Below, piece by piece: positions 16,678-25,034 of a stretch of 64,000 bases of DNA. The notes beneath the pieces are model-generated. The model did not search any database. It was given only the letters and a program-made list of their open reading frames with translations, and was not told where the DNA came from. The DNA is from Haliovirga abyssi. Its GTDB lineage: Bacteria > Fusobacteriota > Fusobacteriia > Fusobacteriales > Haliovirgaceae. Location: assembly GCF_030295325.1 (NCBI RefSeq), contig NZ_AP027059.1:1236637-1300636 (forward strand). Direction: 5' to 3'. The translations under genes and the position numbers were made by a program. How positions within the stretch are numbered: the stretch's first letter is position 1; the number at the start of each line of letters is the position of its first letter.

Positions 16678-17137
16678 TTTTATCTCTCCTTTCAATATTT
16701 AAAAATTTAATTTTATAATTTACTCCTGGTCCATAATTTCCATATTCTCCATTTGACTTAATAACTCTATGACAAGGGAAAATTAATATAATTGGATTTT
16801 TCGCCATTACATTTCCTACAAACCTTGAGCCGTTTTTAAATCCAGCTTTTTCTGCTAATTCTTTATAAGATAATATTTTTCCATAACTAATTTTTCTACA
16901 ATTTTCCAAAACTATTTTTTCTTTTTCTGTTAAATTTAATTGATACTCACCACTATATTCTATTTCACATCCACTTAAATATCCAACTAAATAATCATAT
17001 AATTTTAATGGTGGATTGCTTTCTTTTATGTTTTGAGGGATATTTTCAATTATATTCAAATTAATAAGCTTATCTGAAAAATAATTTGCATAAAATTTTA
17101 TATCATCTATCTCAAAATAAAATTCTTTATATTCCAA
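16670..17137 (-). CDS. ogt: Methylated-DNA--protein-cysteine S-methyltransferase
   Basis: Suicide repair protein that takes alkyl groups from O6-alkylguanine. About 155 residues. The active site is IFPCHRVIKSNGEYGNYG with the acceptor cysteine in PCHRV, and the DNA-binding region SYKELAEKAGFKNGSRFVGNVMAKNP precedes it. No ATG is available at the start: two in-frame TTG codons occur at 17143 and 17137, and AAAGGA is 7 bases from the second, so 17137 is preferred. The start lies inside the end of lptD, implying translational coupling. Confidence 0.92.
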   Translation of the reverse strand: MEYKEFYFEIDDIKFYANYFSDKLINLNIIENIPQNIKESNPPLKLYDYLVGYLSGCEIEYSGEYQLNLTEKEKIVLENCRKISYGKILSYKELAEKAGFKNGSRFVGNVMAKNPIILIFPCHRVIKSNGEYGNYGPGVNYKIKFLNIERRDKND

Positions 17138-20100
17138 ATCCAAATCCTTTCTTATTAGCTTCTTTTTTATACTCTAAATTTTTATCAGGAAATGCTAATA
17201 TCCAAAATTTCAAGCTAATTACTGTATCAAATTTATTTTTAGAATCATTCCATGTTTCATCATAGCCTAATTTAAATTCAGTACAATGTATTTTATGGTC
17301 TAATGTATATGATACTTTGGTTAATTGATTTTTTAAATCATTATATTCTCTAGAATAACCTATCCACCACTCATAATCTTTTGGCCCAAGTCTAAATTTT
17401 ATACTTTGTGCTTGAGTTTTCGCACTATAATCTAATCCACCTGCTGTTCTTGTCCAGTTATATTTATACCCCAATGTTAATAAAGAGCCATATGCAAAAT
17501 CTGTTGTAACAGAAAAAGTCTTTAAGCTTTTTAAATAATCTGCTTTCTTTTTATAATAGTTTCTATCACTTACTGCAGATAAAGTTAATGAATAACTTTT
17601 TTTATTATTCTCTTTATCATCTTTTTTAGTTTCATCTCCAATTCCTGTCAATGTAAATAGATCTTTTATTTTTTCATCTTCTGTTAAAATATCATCAATT
17701 TTTTGTTCTTCTTCAGGAAAAAGAGTAAATTCACTATTTGTCGTTTCATCTTTTACTTCTTTTATTTTTTGTTGTTTTTTAGCTTTATCATCTTTTTTCT
17801 TTGCTTCTGTAAAAGTTAATTTTGCAGTTAAATTTGAATCATCTAGTTTTTCTGATTCTTTCTTTGAATTATCTTCTCCATCATTATAAGTAATTTTCAA
17901 ATATTTATCAAATTTCTCACCTTTAAAATTAAATAGCAATGAATAATCCTTTTTTATCGTTTCTGATGAAATCTTATATTTCCCAGTTTTAACAGAATTA
18001 CCCGCAGAATCTTTACTTTCAATTTCTTTTCTAGCTTTATTTTTTAAAATTTGATAACTTAATCCAATGTTTTTTGTTGTATATTTTATTTTAAAATTAT
18101 TGTTTAATGATAATTCTAACTCTTGTCCCAATTTTTTATTAAAGTTTTTTGTATTAGAATTTGAATACTCTATTTTATTATCTCCACTTACAAAAGTTAA
18201 ACCTAAAGAATTACCTTTTTTAGTTATAAAAGCTGAATCATCATAACTGTTATTTTTATCAAATTTCAAATTAATATAATCTTTATCAATTTTAGTTTGA
18301 AAAAAATTAGAAGTACTATCTGTTTTTTTCCAATTATCTTTCCCATCAAAACTTTCTTTTACTCCATATGTATAATTTGAAACTATGTTTCCTAATGTTA
18401 ATGTTAAAATATTGCCATACTCTTTTCGAGTATCTGGAAACATCATGGTGACTGGTACCTCTCCCACAGAAAAAACATAAACTAAAGGAATTGAATTTTT
18501 TATTTTCAAATCAAAATTTCTATCTCTCTCCTTCAAATTATTATAAAGTGGCGTATCTATTGTTAATTTATTTTCATGTGTCATAAGCATTTCTTTTGTT
18601 ACATACCAATTTCTAGATTGATGATATAAAAAATTCCCTTTACTTCCCAACAAAAACAGTGGCAATGAACTATTCCCAAAAGAAAATCCGCCTCCTTTAG
18701 AATTTTCTTTTTTATTATTCTTAGATGGAGTAGGATCCAAAATTTTATTTTTTTCATCTAGATATTTTATTTGATGCTCCTCTGAATCTTTTCTGTGAAA
18801 ATCCAATCCATAAAAAAACTTTGTTTTTAAAATATAATAATTACCTAATTTTAATTTATAAGTTTCATTTTTATTCAGATCATAATCAATTACAGTAACA
18901 TTTGGATCATAACTTGATTCTTTCCAATTATCTTGATTTTTATAACTATATCCTACAGTTATTTTTTGCTTTTTTATATTTAAATTTGTAGAGTAATTAT
19001 CTTTGAATGAATATTTATCTCCTTTTTTACCTGGATTTAAATCTTTTGTATTATCATAATTTAAACTTAATTTATATATAGAATTATTTTTTGAAAAAGT
19101 CCCTCTTTTGTATATTTCTACTTTTACTTCATCTCCTGTATTAGGATTATTATTCTGATTTTGATTTATTATATCTTTTAAAATTTGTGCGTCAGTATAC
19201 ATTACATCTAAAGTTAAATTCATATCTTTTCCAAACTTTTGAGCAGACTTAATTTGATATTTTTTCATAGAACTAGTTTTTTTTGTATAGTTTATTTCAT
19301 TTCCTTTATTATCTCTTAATAAATTTGTTGATTTATTTTCATAAAATATATCCCAATTTCCTTTTTTAAAAAATTTTTTTGGATTATCATTTGTTACCGC
19401 TTTATGTGTCCATATAAAATCCCATTCTTTTTCCATCCCTTTTTTAGGAATCAAAAACCTTTTTAAATGTAAATTTCCACTATTATTTTTTTGAATTTCA
19501 TAATCATTTGACCATTCTACTGCCCAACCTTTTTTTTCACTCAATTCCATATCTACAAATCCTGATAAATATTTTTTATTCAATTCATAATCAATACCCC
19601 AAATAATATATTTACCTTTATCATCACTACTTCCTATTCTTGGAAATAAAGATGCTCTTTTAGTTCCTTTTTTTAATGAAGATACATAATATGGAAGCCA
19701 CATTACAGGAACTTTTCCAATGTAAATAGCTGCATTATATGCTACTATTTTTCTTCCAGGATAAAATATTATTTTCTTTGCTTCTAAATGATAATGTGGA
19801 TTTTTTAAATTACAAGTTGTAAAGTAACTATCTTTTACAAAAGCTTTATCTGGAAAATGAGCTTCAAAATCTTTCCCACCATAATATACTTTATCCATAA
19901 AAGATTTACCGTTAATTATTTTAGCTACCTTTGTATCTAAATTAACTTCTAGACTATCTGCTTCAACTTTATTTTTTCCTTGTACAAAAATAACTTTATC
20001 ATAAGCAAGTAAAATGTTTTTATTTTTTATTTTTTTTATTCTCATAGCCTGTATTTTCATATCTTTATATTTAACCTGAATTCCATTATCTGCCCAAAAT

Positions 20101-20234
20101 TCCTCTTTTTCAAAGTCAAATTTTGGATTGCCAGATACTCCCTCTATAAAAAATTTTGATTCAGCTAAAATTGATATTGAAAATATAAAATATATAAAAA
20201 TAAATAGTTGTAGTTTATTTGTTTTTAAGTTCAT
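17127..20234 (-). CDS. lptD: LptD/OstA-like lipopolysaccharide assembly outer-membrane protein
   Basis: Inserts LPS into the outer leaflet. The 1035-residue protein has a Sec signal (residues about 8-24), an LptA/OstA-like N-terminal beta-jellyroll (FFIEGVSGN to about residue 150), then the LptD region (CNLKNPHYHLEAKKI and VPVMWLPYYVSSLKKG about 155-200), followed by a long beta-barrel of alternating strands. Between about 820 and 890 is a Lys/Glu-rich insertion, making it longer than the 784 residues of E. coli LptD. Two in-frame ATG codons exist; the second (20234) has GGGG 8 bases upstream. It is the best single proof of an LPS-type outer membrane in this organism. Confidence 0.85.
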   Translation of the reverse strand: MNLKTNKLQLFIFIYFIFSISILAESKFFIEGVSGNPKFDFEKEEFWADNGIQVKYKDMKIQAMRIKKIKNKNILLAYDKVIFVQGKNKVEADSLEVNLDTKVAKIINGKSFMDKVYYGGKDFEAHFPDKAFVKDSYFTTCNLKNPHYHLEAKKIIFYPGRKIVAYNAAIYIGKVPVMWLPYYVSSLKKGTKRASLFPRIGSSDDKGKYIIWGIDYELNKKYLSGFVDMELSEKKGWAVEWSNDYEIQKNNSGNLHLKRFLIPKKGMEKEWDFIWTHKAVTNDNPKKFFKKGNWDIFYENKSTNLLRDNKGNEINYTKKTSSMKKYQIKSAQKFGKDMNLTLDVMYTDAQILKDIINQNQNNNPNTGDEVKVEIYKRGTFSKNNSIYKLSLNYDNTKDLNPGKKGDKYSFKDNYSTNLNIKKQKITVGYSYKNQDNWKESSYDPNVTVIDYDLNKNETYKLKLGNYYILKTKFFYGLDFHRKDSEEHQIKYLDEKNKILDPTPSKNNKKENSKGGGFSFGNSSLPLFLLGSKGNFLYHQSRNWYVTKEMLMTHENKLTIDTPLYNNLKERDRNFDLKIKNSIPLVYVFSVGEVPVTMMFPDTRKEYGNILTLTLGNIVSNYTYGVKESFDGKDNWKKTDSTSNFFQTKIDKDYINLKFDKNNSYDDSAFITKKGNSLGLTFVSGDNKIEYSNSNTKNFNKKLGQELELSLNNNFKIKYTTKNIGLSYQILKNKARKEIESKDSAGNSVKTGKYKISSETIKKDYSLLFNFKGEKFDKYLKITYNDGEDNSKKESEKLDDSNLTAKLTFTEAKKKDDKAKKQQKIKEVKDETTNSEFTLFPEEEQKIDDILTEDEKIKDLFTLTGIGDETKKDDKENNKKSYSLTLSAVSDRNYYKKKADYLKSLKTFSVTTDFAYGSLLTLGYKYNWTRTAGGLDYSAKTQAQSIKFRLGPKDYEWWIGYSREYNDLKNQLTKVSYTLDHKIHCTEFKLGYDETWNDSKNKFDTVISLKFWILAFPDKNLEYKKEANKKGFGFGI

Positions 20235-20277
20235 TGTCATAACCCCATTACATTTATTTTTTTAAATTCTTTGAAAT

Positions 20278-20286
20278 ATTATATCA
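20278..20286 (-). promoter_or_regulatory. Extended -10 promoter for lptD-ogt-thrS
   Basis: On the minus strand TGATATAAT (TG-N-TATAAT) between the trxA terminator and lptD; no good -35 is seen, as is common with an extended -10. Confidence 0.5.
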
Positions 20287-20304
20287 TAATTCTTTTGTTT
20301 ATAA

Positions 20305-20334
20305 AAGAAAAAAATAGAGGTTACCCTCTATTTT
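20305..20334 (-). terminator. Intrinsic terminator of trxA
   Basis: Arms AAAATAGAGG (20311-20320) and CCTCTATTTT (20325-20334) are perfectly complementary, loop of four; on the minus strand a run of seven T follows. Confidence 0.85.
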
Positions 20335-20654
20335 TATAAATGACTTTCTATTTTTATTTTTAATGTTTCTTTTGGCATTGCTCCAACTGATTTATCAATT
20401 ATTTTTCCACCTTTAAAAAACAGTAAAGTAGGAATACTTCTAATTCCAAATTCAGCTGCAATTTCTCCAACTTCATCTACATTTAATTTTGAAATTTTAA
20501 CATTTTCTAGTTCTTCTGAAAGCTCTTCTAATATTGGAGCTACCATTCTACAAGGCATACACCACTCTGCCCAAAAGTCAACTATAACCAATTTTTCTGA
20601 ATCCAATACCTCAGATTTAAAATTACTGTTATTAAGATATACAATTTTATTCAT
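20334..20654 (-). CDS. trxA: Thioredoxin with a WCMPC active site
   Basis: A 106-residue cytosolic thioredoxin: VDFWAEWCMPCRM holds the redox cysteines and IRSIPTLLFFKGG the cis-proline loop. The active site reads Cys-Met-Pro-Cys where classic thioredoxin has Cys-Gly-Pro-Cys; the residue between the cysteines tunes redox potential, so this may be a specialised thioredoxin. It is transcribed alone: a strong promoter (20686-20714) lies before it and a terminator after it. GAGGAGGGAG precedes the ATG. Confidence 0.93.
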   Translation of the reverse strand: MNKIVYLNNSNFKSEVLDSEKLVIVDFWAEWCMPCRMVAPILEELSEELENVKISKLNVDEVGEIAAEFGIRSIPTLLFFKGGKIIDKSVGAMPKETLKIKIESHL

Positions 20655-20685
20655 AACTTCTCCCTCCTCATATTAATATATTAGA

Positions 20686-20714
20686 ATATTAACATATATG
20701 ACTAAAGTTGTCAA
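20686..20714 (-). promoter_or_regulatory. Strong sigma-70-type promoter for trxA
   Basis: Minus strand TTGACA (20709-20714), 17-base spacer, TAATAT (20686-20691), with TG one base before the -10. Confidence 0.75.
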
Positions 20715-20721
20715 GTACTTA

Positions 20722-20735
20722 TTTTTAAGCCATTT
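20722..20735. repeat. Half copy of the TTTTTAAGCCATT intergenic repeat
   Basis: TTTTTAAGCCATTT, 22 bases beyond the khpA stop codon; matches the right arm of the repeats at 6441-6489 and 40601-40656. Confidence 0.5.
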
Positions 20736-20757
20736 CTAAATAATTATTCAACTACTC

Positions 20758-20997
20758 TTAATCTAAAAATTCGACATCTACGTTTAATTTATCTTTTACA
20801 GCTGCTGCTTGAACTACTCCTCTTATTGCACTTGCAGTAATCCCATTTTTACCAATTGTTTTACCTAATTCGCCATCTCCAACTCTTAATTTTAGTATTA
20901 TATTTTTACCTTTTTTTATTGATTTTATTTTTATACTGTCTGTATCTTCTACCAATTCACTTACTATAAAATATAATAATTTTTCTAATTTTTCCAT
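20758..20997 (-). CDS. khpA: KH-domain RNA-binding protein KhpA (YlqC family)
   Basis: A 79-residue single KH domain with the RNA-binding GxxG loop (GKTIGKNGITASAIRGVV). The length and the C-terminal VDVEFLD pattern fit KhpA/YlqC, which in Gram-positive bacteria pairs with KhpB and binds many transcripts. In Firmicutes it usually sits beside rpsP and rimM; here it is the last gene of the hpt-rsmA-pdxJ operon. Its ATG abuts the stop of the thioesterase gene. Confidence 0.9.
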   Translation of the reverse strand: MEKLEKLLYFIVSELVEDTDSIKIKSIKKGKNIILKLRVGDGELGKTIGKNGITASAIRGVVQAAAVKDKLNVDVEFLD

Positions 20998-21395
20998 TAT
21001 CTTTCCTCCCTCAATTTTCCATATAACTCTTTATCGACTCTAATAGGTTTCCCTTCTTTATTAGTAAATATACTAATTGAACTTGCTTCTCCAAATTTTA
21101 ATTTCATATCTCTATCCCAAAATTCATATTTAAATTCTATTATTAACCTTGTGAATTTCTCAATTGAAATACATATCATAACTTCTTCATCATATTCTAC
21201 TGGATTTATATATTTAACATTTAATTCTTTAACTGGAAGTAAATAACCCATTTCTTCGATTTCTTTATATGAAATTCCTTTTACTCTTATAAATTCTGTT
21301 CTAGCTTCTTCCATCCATTTCAAGAAATTTGAATGATATACTCGTCCCATCTTATCAGTTTCATAATAATATACCCTATGACTTATCTTAACCAT
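20997..21395 (-). CDS. YbgC/FadM-type acyl-CoA thioesterase
   Basis: A hot-dog-fold thioesterase of about 132 residues. The N-terminus YYETDKMGRVYHSNFLKWMEEAR contains the catalytic Asp and family pattern (ETDxMGxVYHxNYxxW). It probably hydrolyses acyl-CoA or acyl-ACP thioesters. Start choice is uncertain: the ATG at 21395 overlaps the pdxJ stop by 8 bases and a GTG at 21407 adds four residues; neither has a clear ribosome-binding site, which suggests coupling to pdxJ translation. Confidence 0.85.
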   Translation of the reverse strand: MVKISHRVYYYETDKMGRVYHSNFLKWMEEARTEFIRVKGISYKEIEEMGYLLPVKELNVKYINPVEYDEEVMICISIEKFTRLIIEFKYEFWDRDMKLKFGEASSISIFTNKEGKPIRVDKELYGKLREER

Positions 21396-22125
21396 TTTTT
21401 CTTGCACCGCATATTAATTCTTTCATCTCTTTTATCGCATTTGGCAAACCTTCTACAATAGAACGTGCAATTATAGAATGCCCTATATTTAATTCTTCTA
21501 TTTCTGCTATTTCTGCTATTTCTTGTACATTTTCATAATCAAGCCCGTGTCCTGCATTTACTGATAAACCTAAAGCTTTTGCCGATTTCACAGCTTCTAT
21601 TATTTTTTCTAATTCTTCTTTTTTTTCTTTTTCATTTTTAGCTTCAGAATATTTTCCAGTATGAATTTCTATAAATTCAGCTCCTGTTGCTTTTGCAATT
21701 TTCATTATTTCAGGTTTTGGATCTATAAACAGACTAACTATTATACCTCTTTCTTGTAATTTTTTTACAGTATATATAGTTTTTTCATTTACTTTTTCAT
21801 CAAGTATATTTAATCCACCCTCTGTTGTAAGTTCTTGCCTTTTTTCTGGAACTAATGTAGCCATATCAGGTTTTACTTGTAATGCTACATTTAAGACATC
21901 CTCATTTGTAGCCATTTCTAAATTTAATCTGGTTGTAATAACTTCTCTTAATAATTTTACATCATTTGTTTGGATATGTCTTCTGTCTTCTCTTAAATGA
22001 ACTGTAATTCCATTTGCTCCTGCAAGCTCGGCTAAAACAGCAGCTTTTATCAAATTAGGTTCTTTTGCTAATCTAACCTGTCTTAAAGTTGCTACATGAT
22101 CAATATTTACACCTAATTTTATCAT
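21388..22125 (-). CDS. pdxJ: Pyridoxine 5'-phosphate synthase
   Basis: Condenses 1-deoxyxylulose-5-phosphate with 3-amino-1-hydroxyacetone phosphate in vitamin B6 synthesis. The 245-residue TIM-barrel starts LGVNIDHVATLRQVR and contains VHLREDRRHI, LNLEMATN and SVNAGHGLDYENV. GGGAGGGAG lies directly before the ATG at 22125; an upstream in-frame ATG at 22140 lies before that site. Its presence implies the DXP-dependent B6 route; pdxA and others are not in this window. Confidence 0.95.
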   Translation of the reverse strand: MIKLGVNIDHVATLRQVRLAKEPNLIKAAVLAELAGANGITVHLREDRRHIQTNDVKLLREVITTRLNLEMATNEDVLNVALQVKPDMATLVPEKRQELTTEGGLNILDEKVNEKTIYTVKKLQERGIIVSLFIDPKPEIMKIAKATGAEFIEIHTGKYSEAKNEKEKKEELEKIIEAVKSAKALGLSVNAGHGLDYENVQEIAEIAEIEELNIGHSIIARSIVEGLPNAIKEMKELICGARKNG

Positions 22126-22361
22126 AATTCTCCCTCCCAATTCCTTTCATCTATAATTTCCAATTCTACATCATATTTATATAAACCATTTAAAATATTT
22201 CTTATATCATCTTCATAATAATCAAGAGTAATTATTTTTATTAATCCATTTTTAGGATCTAAAGTTCTTACAATTCCCATTCCTTCATATGCTTCTATTG
22301 TTTTATTAATAAAATCTATATTTTTTTTATCTGTCTTAATATAAAATTCCAAACTATTCAT
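22122..22361 (-). CDS. Small DUF4911-like protein
   Basis: A 79-residue cytosolic protein (SLEFYIKTDKKNIDFINKT ... LIKIITLDYYEDDI) whose length and shape match my recollection of DUF4911, found in fusobacteria and Thermotogae. No catalytic motif is visible. It overlaps both neighbours (rsmA by 8 bases, pdxJ by 4), so it is part of the operon. Function unknown; the domain name is moderately sure. Confidence 0.65.
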   Translation of the reverse strand: MNSLEFYIKTDKKNIDFINKTIEAYEGMGIVRTLDPKNGLIKIITLDYYEDDIRNILNGLYKYDVELEIIDERNWEGEL

Positions 22362-23160
22362 TTGATGTCCTTTCTAAAATTTGAATAAGTTCTATAAACT
22401 CGTCTATTGAAAATGCTTCTGCTCTTTTATTTGGAGAGATATCATTTTTTTCAAGAAGAACTTTTAAACTATTTTTTTCAAATCCTAAACTACACAAATT
22501 ATTAACTATATTTTTTCTTTTATTCGCAAAAGATGCTTTTACATATTTAAAAAAAGTTTTTTCATTTACTAATTTTTCATACTTATTTTTTTTATCTATG
22601 CTTATTTTTATAAATGCAGAATCAACTTTTGGCGATGGGAAAAATGCTTCTTTTGGAATATAAAAAAGCAATTCTGCCTCTCCAAAATATTCAACCGATA
22701 AAGTAAGCACACTTCTTTTCTTCGAAGACTTAGCTGTTATCCTTTCTGCAACCTCTTTTTGTATCATAATATATATATCTTCTACAAACTCTCTATTTAC
22801 AATTAACTTTTGTATAATTGGAGATGTAATATAATATGGTATATTTGCAACAACTTTTACTTTTTCATTTATTTCTTCTTTAAAATCTAATTGTAATACA
22901 TCTTTCATAATTAATCTGAAAGACGAATTTTCGCTATACTTTTCTAATAATATTTTCTCTAAATCTCTATCGACTTCTATACAAGTTACTTTTTTTGCAT
23001 TCTCTAATAAAAGTTCTGTTAATGCACCTTCTCCTGGTCCTATTTCTAAGACAGAATCTTCTTTTGAAATATCAGATACTGCTATTATTCTATTTAAAAT
23101 AGCTTTATCTTGTAAAAAATTTTGTCCAAATTGTTTTTTATGTTTAAACTGTTTCTGCAT
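22354..23160 (-). CDS. rsmA: 16S rRNA (adenine1518-N6/adenine1519-N6)-dimethyltransferase
   Basis: Dimethylates two adjacent adenines near the 3' end of 16S rRNA. The 268-residue protein has KKQFGQNFLQD at the N-terminus, the SAM-binding VLEIGPGEGALTELLL, and the catalytic NIPYYITSPII. The C-terminal helical domain has FANKRKNIVNNL. It overlaps the DUF4911 gene by 8 bases and follows the SPOR gene closely. Confidence 0.96.
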   Translation of the reverse strand: MQKQFKHKKQFGQNFLQDKAILNRIIAVSDISKEDSVLEIGPGEGALTELLLENAKKVTCIEVDRDLEKILLEKYSENSSFRLIMKDVLQLDFKEEINEKVKVVANIPYYITSPIIQKLIVNREFVEDIYIMIQKEVAERITAKSSKKRSVLTLSVEYFGEAELLFYIPKEAFFPSPKVDSAFIKISIDKKNKYEKLVNEKTFFKYVKASFANKRKNIVNNLCSLGFEKNSLKVLLEKNDISPNKRAEAFSIDEFIELIQILERTSNE

Positions 23161-23165
23161 ATTTA

Positions 23166-23810
23166 TTAATCCTCTCTAAATCTTGTAAAAAAGTTTTTTA
23201 TAATTTTTTTCTTTTTCAAATCGTTCCCAAACTCTTCTGCTTCTGCTCTTGTTTTAAATTTATTCCCAATAAGAAGCTTATATGAATATTTGCTTTTTCC
23301 ATCTTTTATATAAAAAGCTTCATAACCAGATTTTTTTAATTTGTCTATCTCTTTTTCTACTGCTTTTAAATTTTTAGATGCTAATATTTGAATAACATAA
23401 TATTTTTTCATAACTTGAATATTTGCTTTTTGATCTACTACATTGTTTTCTGAATTACTTTGAACTATATTTTTACTATTTTTCGATTCATCTAATCTTA
23501 AATTATTTTTTTCATTTTTAATTTTTTCATTTTTAATCTGATTTTCTTTTTTATTATTTTCAAATTTTATATTTGTATATACTACTTCATCTAAAAGGTT
23601 ATTATTCATAGAAATTCCACTCTGTTTCCCACCATTTATAATAAATAAAAGAAATATAAATATTATTATTATTGAAATAAGCATCGAAACTATTGTTATT
23701 TTTCTCTCATCTATTGGTTCTCTTCTTCTTTTACCTCTCTTTTGTTTGGATTCATTCAAAATTGATTTTTTATAGTCAGCTTCTATTTTATCAAAATCTA
23801 TGTTTTCCAT
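23166..23810 (-). CDS. SPOR-domain membrane protein
   Basis: A 214-residue protein with a basic cytoplasmic start (KRGKRRREP, about 23-31), one membrane helix (about 39-60), a low-complexity Asn/Lys-rich linker and a C-terminal SPOR domain (YYVIQILASKN about 136 to LKKKKIIKNFF). SPOR domains bind peptidoglycan stripped of stem peptides at division sites, so a division or septum role is likely, in a type II (N-in, C-out) topology. It sits between hpt and rsmA with 0 and 5 bases of spacing. Confidence 0.85.
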   Translation of the reverse strand: MENIDFDKIEADYKKSILNESKQKRGKRRREPIDERKITIVSMLISIIIIFIFLLFIINGGKQSGISMNNNLLDEVVYTNIKFENNKKENQIKNEKIKNEKNNLRLDESKNSKNIVQSNSENNVVDQKANIQVMKKYYVIQILASKNLKAVEKEIDKLKKSGYEAFYIKDGKSKYSYKLLIGNKFKTRAEAEEFGNDLKKKKIIKNFFTRFRED

Positions 23811-24344
23811 CTATTTCACCTCTTTTACTATTCCAATGTATGGCAAATTTCTATGTTTTTGTGCATAATCTATTCCATATCCCACCACAAATCCATCTTC
23901 AAATTCAAATCCAATGTAATCTGGCGAAATATCTGCTTCCCTTCTTCCTGTTTTATTTAATAAAACAGATAATTTTAAAGAATTTGGAGAACGACTTTCC
24001 AAAATTCCCATAACTTTTTTTAATGTTAATCCAGAATCTAAAATATCTTCCACAATTAAAACGTCTTTTCCCATTATATTTTCATCTAAATCTTTTATAA
24101 TTTTAACTTCTCTAGTACTTTCCATCTCGTTTCCATAACTTGATACAGTCATAAAATCTATAGATACAGGCAAATCCAACTCTCTTACTAAATCAGATAA
24201 AAAAATCACCGAACCTCTTAATAAACCAATAACAACTAACTCTTTTGTATTTTTATACTCATCTGTAATTATTTTACCTAACTTTTTAACTTTTTCTGCT
24301 ATTTCATCTTTTGATATAAAAACTTCTATTTCATAATTATTCAT
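23811..24344 (-). CDS. hpt: Hypoxanthine phosphoribosyltransferase, copy 2 of a tandem pair
   Basis: A 177-residue type I phosphoribosyltransferase with the PRPP-binding motif VLIVEDILDSGLTL (about 100-113), VIGLLRGSVIF and VGYGIDYAQKHRNLPYIG, as in HprT. It salvages hypoxanthine (and possibly guanine). It is clearly a paralogue of the gene directly upstream, with roughly 60 percent identity by eye, and its start overlaps that gene's stop by 8 bases. Both copies keep all motifs, so the difference may lie in base preference. Confidence 0.9.
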   Translation of the reverse strand: MNNYEIEVFISKDEIAEKVKKLGKIITDEYKNTKELVVIGLLRGSVIFLSDLVRELDLPVSIDFMTVSSYGNEMESTREVKIIKDLDENIMGKDVLIVEDILDSGLTLKKVMGILESRSPNSLKLSVLLNKTGRREADISPDYIGFEFEDGFVVGYGIDYAQKHRNLPYIGIVKEVK

Positions 24345-24879
24345 TTACATCCTCCTTCATTACTCCTACATATGGAAGGTTCCTATATTCTTGTAAATAA
24401 TCCAAACCATATCCCAATACAAATTCATCTGGAATATCAAATCCAATATAATCTGCTTTAATATTAACTTCTCTTCTTGCACTTTTATTTAATAAAGTAC
24501 ATAACTTTATTGAATTTGGATTTCTATTTTTAAGAATCTCCATAATCTTTGACAATGTAAGACCTGAGTCAATAATATCTTCTACAATTAGAATATCTTT
24601 TCCCATTACATTTTCATCTAAATCTTTTAATATTTTCACTTCTCTAGTAGTTTCGAATTGATTTCCATAACTTGACACAGTCATAAAATCTATTTTTAAT
24701 GGTAGTTTTATTTCTCTCATTAAATCTGCCATAAATAAAATAGAACCTCTTAGAAGTCCCACAACAATCAATCCTTTTGTTTCTTTGAAATCTTTTGTAA
24801 TAATTTTTCCCAATTCTTTTACTCTTTTTTGAATCTCTTCTTCTGAAACAAGCACCTTTTTTATATTTGATTCTATCAT
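24337..24879 (-). CDS. hpt: Hypoxanthine phosphoribosyltransferase, copy 1 of a tandem pair
   Basis: First gene of the minus-strand operon, 180 residues. PRPP motif ILIVEDIIDSGLTL, VVGLLRGSILFMADL and VLGYGLDYLQEYRNLPYVG are intact. The ATG at 24879 is 5 bases after AGGAGG. A strong promoter (24944-24972) lies about 60 bases upstream. Compared with copy 2 it has a 5-residue longer N-terminus and differs in the base-recognition region (FDIPDEFVLGYG versus FEFEDGFVVGYG). Confidence 0.9.
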   Translation of the reverse strand: MIESNIKKVLVSEEEIQKRVKELGKIITKDFKETKGLIVVGLLRGSILFMADLMREIKLPLKIDFMTVSSYGNQFETTREVKILKDLDENVMGKDILIVEDIIDSGLTLSKIMEILKNRNPNSIKLCTLLNKSARREVNIKADYIGFDIPDEFVLGYGLDYLQEYRNLPYVGVMKEDVNE

Positions 24880-24943
24880 CAAATCCTCCTATCTTGAAAT
24901 TATATAATATATACTATTTATATATATCTTTTTTATTTAACAC

Positions 24944-24972
24944 ATTATAGCAAATCCTTGATATTTTTACAA
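24944..24972 (-). promoter_or_regulatory. Promoter of the hpt-rsmA-pdxJ-khpA operon
   Basis: Minus strand TTGTAA (24967-24972), 17-base spacer, TATAAT (24944-24949) with an upstream TG. It overlaps the divergent plus-strand promoter at 24958-24986. Confidence 0.75.
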
Positions 24973-24986
24973 CTATATGATATTAT
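24958..24986 (+). promoter_or_regulatory. Promoter of the PASTA-rsgA-rpe-marR operon
   Basis: Plus strand TTGATA (24958-24963), 17-base spacer, TATTAT (24981-24986). Its -35 falls inside the spacer of the opposite promoter, so the two polymerase sites cannot be filled together. Confidence 0.7.
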
Positions 24987-25034
24987 TATTATAAATTAAA
25001 ATTAATTAAATTATTTTCAAATTGGAGGAATTTT

